NCBI RefSeq assembly: GCF_000003605.2
Contig: NW_003147273.1
Span: 217,895-240,625, forward strand
Length of the DNA: 22,731 bases
Source: Saccoglossus kowalevskii
Lineage: Eukaryota > Hemichordata > Enteropneusta > Harrimaniidae
Reading direction: 5' to 3'
A program made the translations under genes and the position numbers. Under the pieces are notes generated by a model. The model made no database searches. It saw only the letters and a list, made by a program, of their open reading frames with translations, and was not told the origin of the DNA. Below, one piece after another: positions 17,324 through 22,731 of the stretch. Position 1 is the stretch's first letter, and the number at the start of each line of letters is the position of its first letter.

Positions 17324-20306
17324 TAGTAAATTGTAGGTTGTTATCTGTTATAGTAGATAAACGATGTGGATCTATGGGTGACCAATCATGGCCCGATTTT
17401 AGATGCCAGAAAATAATTGATGTCGCATCGATCACATACACACTTTACTCCTTGAATCTTTGGGCCTTTCCATTATGGTTCCTGCGCCCTTCGCGATGAA
17501 TTCAGACGCAGTCCGGAAGCAACACTATCTACATTTATGAACGCATACCTGCAAGTTGAGGTGCGGGAGTGGAGAATTGTTCGAGGTCGTTAAGTGTGAT
17601 GGGGAGACTAGTACATTTTGCAAAATAAAAAAATAACATTTGAAACGAAAAAAATAGGGCAATTATTTTATATTGCATGCGCATTTTCCATTAAAAAAAA
17701 CAAATAAAAAGATATGCTTTAGTTTATGGCTATGAAGATTAGTTTAATAAATTTGATTTGAAAGACCGATCTCGACTATTGTCGACGTTATGATTACAAT
17801 AACCAATGTTTAATTATGTCTAGTTGAACACGGTGTCCCGGGGACATTCGTTTTCAAAGTAGACACAAAGGCAACATTGTAATGGTGTACATTAGCACTT
17901 CGATTTGCTTTTTTTTTTATTTTATCTTGACCATTGAAAGACTGGTCACCATTTATGTCAACAAAATGTAAATGTACTGCACCATTTCTCACATCCTCGA
18001 ATTATAAGCAATTAAAGTCAACGAATCAATCAATAAGAAGCCTGGTAATAAATGACACAAAACAGAAGTCGTTGCCTGGCACAATATATAAGAAACATTT
18101 ATAGGGAATATGTATTCCTATAAGATATTGTGAGTTGGAGTCAAGCATTATTGTTTATATTCCTATATGTTATTACAATTCTGTTTTTCAATCATAAGCA
18201 TATTTGTTTGATATTTGTTGGTGTAATTGACAATGCACATGTTGCTGGTATGTTGAAGCACATTTTTGATTGAAGCAAAAATTTCAAAAAGATGCAATGT
18301 TGGAGACCCCCATTCCCACTTCTCAATGTTTCTTACTACAATGACAATCCTTCAGTTTGCCGATACCTAGATTTTTTTTATTTCAAATTGTTAAAATTAT
18401 AGATAGTGTTCTATTAATCGTCAATCTGTTTACCAGCAATGTTCATTGTATTGGACGGAGGTATCCCTATTTTTTTTTATAATTACCGTATGTCATTGTT
18501 TCAGTCAAAACGAAATAAATGATACAGTACATATAACCTTGCAGTGTGGTCACGTTCGACTAATAACCAAACTCCGTGAAGTTACAAAATAATTTCCTTT
18601 TACCATCATCTCTCTCACTTGGCATCAATCGAGTATCATGTTCATTTCTATGATGGCAACAAAAAGGTTAAATATCAGCATGTTCAGCATAGAAGTTTTA
18701 TAACGACATTATGTTGTCACCTTTGCACTTATTAGTTGACTGTCTGTATGATTTGATTGATTTCTTTTCTTATATTAATGTTGATTTGGATATATGTTAT
18801 GTAATGTGAGAAAATAGTACAATCAGCATGACCATATGCATGACCAGACCACTGCTGATTCATTTCACAATCACCCGTCGTAATATTGTCCTTGACACAT
18901 TGTAATATTTTCGGTTTCAGTTTATATGGATTGTGGTTCCGATTTTTGTCATTATGTGTGGTAAACGTAATACACACATCAGCCGACAGCCGTGTTTAGA
19001 GGACCAACTAGTTGAAGTTATGTTTTGGGAAAAGGCTATGTATGCTAAAATGTGTTAATCGTAATCTCGAAGAAACACTGAACATATCTTTATGTAGATA
19101 ATATATACGTTGTTAAAGGTACCTTTACGGATTATGACAATCGCAGAAGTTTTTATACTAGATTTGATGGAAAATAGGGTGAAGGAAGTTTATAATTTTT
19201 TCCTCATTTCAATAATTGACAACCATATATTTTCATAGATTAATGCATATTTATATCATGTTTAATAGACTACTTCATTCTAATGATTCTTGTATCCAGT
19301 ACAAGCATAATGACATTCCTATGATTGTTTAGACGATATAGTATCTTCATCTTCCCATTCTGCAGTTTCTGTGTAATAACAAATATTTAAATAGTAAAAG
19401 ATTCTCCGTTAATTTGAACATTTTTCAAATAGAACACACCAAATATACGGTATGTATACGGTATTCTGTGACGTCACGTGGTAACCGAATTGTGCTACAA
19501 GTAGCTATCCGTGGTCTATTAAGAAAAAATATACTTGCATGTGATATATATGAATTGAAATTACACGTGTTACATGAGTTATTTGTATTTAATATGTCAA
19601 GTTGCAAAATAAAACCAATAATCATTTTGTTTGAATCCACATCCAAATCCACGCAGACTTCACTATGATTATGTCGTAGAATTGTCAAGGAATTTTCAGG
19701 AAAGATTTATTTGTGCCAAAATTGACTACTCATTGGGTTTTTGGAGAGATGTGTACCAAGGGAACAGATACTCTGAATGATTTTTCATTGATAAATCACA
19801 AGAATTGTCATGAAATAAACATTAGCGTTCATCCCTAACACTCAATTATATTTTTTGGAGTAAACTGAATCTGGTTGCCAAGAGAACAATGATTCTTCAT
19901 TTATAGTTCATGAGCAAATTATTAATTATAGAAGAAATATTTTCTATATTTTCATTACCACTGAGATAACTAGCCTATATAATATTTCCAAGCCAGGCAC
20001 ACATACAGTCAGGCAATACATGAATTAATAATTTTCAAATGTTTTTCTTAGTCTAATTAATTAATTAATTATGTCATAAATATTTACATGCGTGTACTAC
20101 TAAACCCATAGACACAATTGTAAATGATTTAAATTAAAGGTTATTTACATGGATCATTGCCACGAGTGTAATAACATAAGTCTTCATGATTCAAATATCA
20201 CATTACATGTGAAACAGTATAAATTTTAAATACCTTGTGTTCTATGAATTTTTTTGTATTTTAGGTCAAATTATTTGAAATTGTTATGTACTTTATTATT
20301 TTACAG
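17324..20306. other. Long intergenic stretch without a recognised gene
   Basis: Nearly 3 kb of AT-rich sequence has no identifiable coding domain, tRNA or transposon end. Open frames such as 18732-18977 (minus) and the overlapping pair 19414-19668 (plus) and 19425-19688 (minus) have no protein-like features I can recognise. Small structured items are a 14-bp palindrome at 19114-19127, a CRE/E-box cluster at 19469-19480 and a short TTAA run near 20058. Confidence 0.45.
19469..19480. promoter_or_regulatory. Overlapping full CRE and E-box
   Basis: TGACGTCACGTG contains the complete palindromic CRE TGACGTCA (19469-19476) overlapping a CACGTG E-box (19475-19480). Both are consensus bZIP and bHLH sites. 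No adjacent gene start is evident, so regulatory function is unproven. Confidence 0.25.
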
Positions 20307-20365
20307 ACGATACGGGAATTGAATATATTAATGATATACACGACGTTGATTCCAGCCTTGAGTGA
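20307..20365 (+). other. Candidate short terminal exon, product unknown
   Basis: A pyrimidine-rich stretch ends in TTTTACAG at 20306. The sequence after it reads as about 18 codons, acidic and protein-like (D-T-G-I-E-Y-I-N-D-I, then H-D-V-D-S-S-L-E), and stops at TGA 20363-20365. It is too short to identify, and no partner exon is confirmed. Confidence 0.15.
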
Positions 20366-20650
20366 TACCAATTGACTTATCAAAGCGGTCAAATAGAAAT
20401 GAACGATATTTGATCATTTTGCGACTAGTTTCAGAAAAACAAATCAATGGAGCTACATGTGACTATGTGCAGTTTTACTTGAATTAACTGAAAATTCTCT
20501 TATGGTTAGTCAGATTTCATCTGATTTATCTGGTGTCAATACGAATATTCTCTACTATCGAAAACATTTCCGAATTTAAAATGCCGGCTTGAAATCATTC
20601 ACATGGAAGTAAACCGAACCGTACCGAATGTCTGGATTTTCTGTTGACAG

Positions 20651-20827
20651 TTGTTGAAGTTTTAAGACTATCGAGACTGAGACATTTCTACAGGCCTACT
20701 GTACGACCAGTTTTACTGAGACCTATCGGTGTATGTTTACCAAGAATACGAACTACTACTATACAGGAAGTCGTTGAAGTTGAAGACAATGCACATAGAA
20801 GTTCATATAATCGTTGCTCATGGACAT
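20651..20827 (+). other. Candidate internal exon, product unknown
   Basis: The acceptor-like CTGTTGACAG ends at 20650 and a donor-like GTATGT follows at about 20828. The stretch between is open for about 58 codons in one plus frame and has a less AT-rich, protein-like composition (V-E-V-L-R-L-S-R-L-R, then R-P-V-L-L-R-P-I-G-V, then an acidic V-V-E-V-E-D). I do not recognise the family. The frame runs on to a TGA at 20833-20835. No ATG begins it, so it would need to be spliced. Confidence 0.25.
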
Positions 20828-20869
20828 GTATGTGAATTGCTACGGTAGTGTATTTTTCAAATATATTAT

Positions 20870-22400
20870 TTTGTGTTCCCATACAAGGATCATATTTTGC
20901 ATCATGTACGATAGATGTAGATAGAATTTACAAAATGATACAATGTTTCTTTTACTTACATTCATCTCTTTTCTCTTTCCCTACAATTTAAAAAAAAATA
21001 TGTACCAAGTGTTAGATTGGATAGGTGGTGTATACTTTAAAACCAAACTCGCTATGTTCATTGGAATATTGAAAGGATGTATGTACCCTGCAGCTAGGGC
21101 CATATTATAGATCATTGTCATGAATCATCATAGCATAAACAGAGTATGTGTTTGTGAATCAATTGTCCTATTACAAATGTAATAATTACAGCGCCAGTTT
21201 TTAAAGTGAGTTATTGAACATGAGTTTGTTCTGATTCGTACACAATATTTTGTCATAGAAACAAATATACATTACAGCATACCGAATCTTCCATTTTATA
21301 TATCCAGGTTTATTTAAATAAATCAAGAAAAAGCTACAATGCGACTTGTGCAAAATGTTGAGTGCTGGTGCTGAACGCATAAACAAATGAATGTATGCAT
21401 AAATAAATAATGCACAATTGTTTTCATAAGATATGGGCATTCTATCGTTACAACAAGTCAACAAACAAAACTACATTAAATGCTGCATATTCTTATTCCG
21501 TTGGTACAGATATGTAGTATAGTATAGTGTGTTTATTCCGTATGCATATCATTAATGACATCGTGCACGTTGGATTTGGAATATACACAATGTTGTCATG
21601 TTAGAATATCGTGTGTTTTTTTTTAATTTACCTTGTGCTAGGTACTGACTTCCTTTCCAGATCGCTACAATTAAGAATATATGCACCAAGCGTTATATTC
21701 GATAGATAGTGTTAATTTGAACCAAATTCGTCATGCCCTTTAAACGACTACATGTATACATTTTGAGAGTTTAAATAAAGGAATCATTCCTTAAATGTGA
21801 AAGAAACATGTTGTATTTTGGCACGTCATATCTCGGGTTGGGTCAAATGAGGACAACATTATTTCTACTGGTGACTCTCATTAACATGATAGGTCGTTTC
21901 CCTGTTTATTGTTTGTCAATTGGAAAATTATTTTGTATTATTCATACAATTTAACGGTTCTATTGTTGACAATGAGCATCATAACGTAATTACAATTTGT
22001 CTACATGATACAAATGTCATAATACACTTAAAAAAGTGCTGGTCATGCGACAAACTCGATATACCTACAACTACATTGAAGTCTACATATCCTATATAGT
22101 GTGTTTGTTTGTCAATACAAATATCATAAATGACATCGTGTATGATGGATTCGGATAGAATATCCAGAATGATGTTAGATTACATTATTGTTTCTTAAAT
22201 TTACCTTTTGGGGATAACCTATTTCATCCATATCATCTACAAATAAAACAAATTGCATCATGTGTTTGATGTGATACTCGTACTGTTTATCTTAACAAGA
22301 TTCGCTATGCTCCTTATTGGATTGAAGGATTTTAAGTATCTTGCTCGTAATTTGATATGATAAATCATTTTCATAAATAACAATAGTGTGCCTTCATGAT
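20870..22400 (+). repeat. Degenerate tandem copies of a roughly 0.6-kb unit
   Basis: Similar blocks recur in the same order in three places. A block like ATGACATCGTG(C/T)A followed by GGATT(T/C)GGA is at about 21555 and 22131, with a diverged form near 20905. A block like ATGCACCAAGCGTTATATTCGA is at about 21680, with TATGTACCAAGTGTTAGATT at about 21000. A block around TTCG(C/T)(C/T)ATGC is at about 21728 and 22303, with CTCGCTATGTTCATTGGA at about 21048. TATAGTGTGTTT precedes the last two copies (about 21522 and 22095). Spacing is about 575-650 bp. No coding sequence is kept open between copies. The minus frame at 21201-21464 is not supported. Confidence 0.65.
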
Positions 22401-22488
22401 TCAAATCGCAGTGCATCATAAGACCCAATATACTTTAAGGTCACGCCGTGGTAAAATTGTAATTACACCTATAAGGTATATAAATTAA

Positions 22489-22580
22489 CTTTATGGACAG
22501 GGTACGGCTTTTGGTGCCCTCTGTCTTACGTCTTCCGGCACACTACCTCGGACCGCAAAAGCCATAACCCGTCAATAAAG
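22489..22580. repeat. 92-bp foldback with 24-bp imperfect inverted repeats
   Basis: The left arm begins CTTTATGGACAGGG (from 22489) and continues into CGGCTTTTG. The right arm ends GTCAATAAAG (to 22580) and is its reverse complement at about 20 of 24 positions. In a minus-strand RNA, two of the four mismatches become G-U pairs. The centre contains a further short inverted repeat, GTGCC with GGCAC. It could be a minute MITE or a transcribed hairpin. No target-site duplication is evident. Confidence 0.6.
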
Positions 22581-22731
22581 ACAGAACTAACGCATATAAC
22601 TTTGCGCCGAACTATATACTAATATATAATTATAGTATTTTCAAATGATATGTTCCTACAATACAGAGAACATAGTCTCATTCGATGTCTTAAGATATCT
22701 GTTATCAATTGAAGGCAATGTACGTTAAAGT

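Noticed and set aside
17071-17499. 142-codon plus-strand frame
   Set aside because: It is antisense to the Myb/SANT remnant and crosses the right terminal repeat of the Harbinger-like element, with no domain of its own.
19114-19127. 14-bp perfect palindrome TAAAGGTACCTTTA
   Set aside because: An isolated short palindrome with no partner repeat, element end or gene context.

Overview
This looks like nuclear DNA of an invertebrate animal. It is AT-rich and gene-poor, with no operons or bacterial ribosome-binding sites. It carries several minisatellites and decayed DNA transposons of eukaryotic families (mariner, a TTAA-target element, a Harbinger-like element). The one clear gene is a TRIM-NHL protein encoded in a single uninterrupted exon. 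Intronless TRIM-NHL genes and this repeat load fit marine invertebrates such as molluscs, brachiopods, hemichordates or amphioxus, but the sequence alone does not fix the phylum.

Layout. 1-515: two unrelated minisatellites that share an exact 21-bp period. 1421-1516: a purine-rich microsatellite. 1660-3890: about four degenerate tandem copies of a 0.4-0.65 kb unit. 4720-4980 and 7319-8345: two arrays of one 58-bp minisatellite. They are separated by about 2.3 kb and keep the same repeat phase across the gap, so the middle looks like an insertion into a single array. The right-hand array also contains a 440-bp higher-order repeat in two nearly identical copies. 8949-11153 (minus): the TRIM-NHL gene, with a compact candidate promoter up to about 11400. 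11400-13560: no recognisable gene. 13567-15203: a broken mariner transposase, itself split by an 894-bp element (13950-14843) with TTAA duplications and terminal inverted repeats. 16927-17323: a short Harbinger-like non-autonomous element that still carries the start of a Myb/SANT-like reading frame. 17330-20870: mostly featureless, with two weak candidate exons near the end. 20870-22400: degenerate copies of a roughly 0.6 kb unit. 22489-22580: a 92-bp foldback.

The TRIM-NHL gene is the only feature with an interpretable cellular function (predicted ubiquitin ligase), and no neighbouring gene works with it. The rest of the window records repeat and transposon history. I found no RNA gene, CRISPR array, defence locus or metabolic cluster. 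The most notable observations are the interrupted 58-bp array, its 440-bp higher-order duplication, and the mariner with a nested TTAA element whose removal would rejoin the same reading frame.
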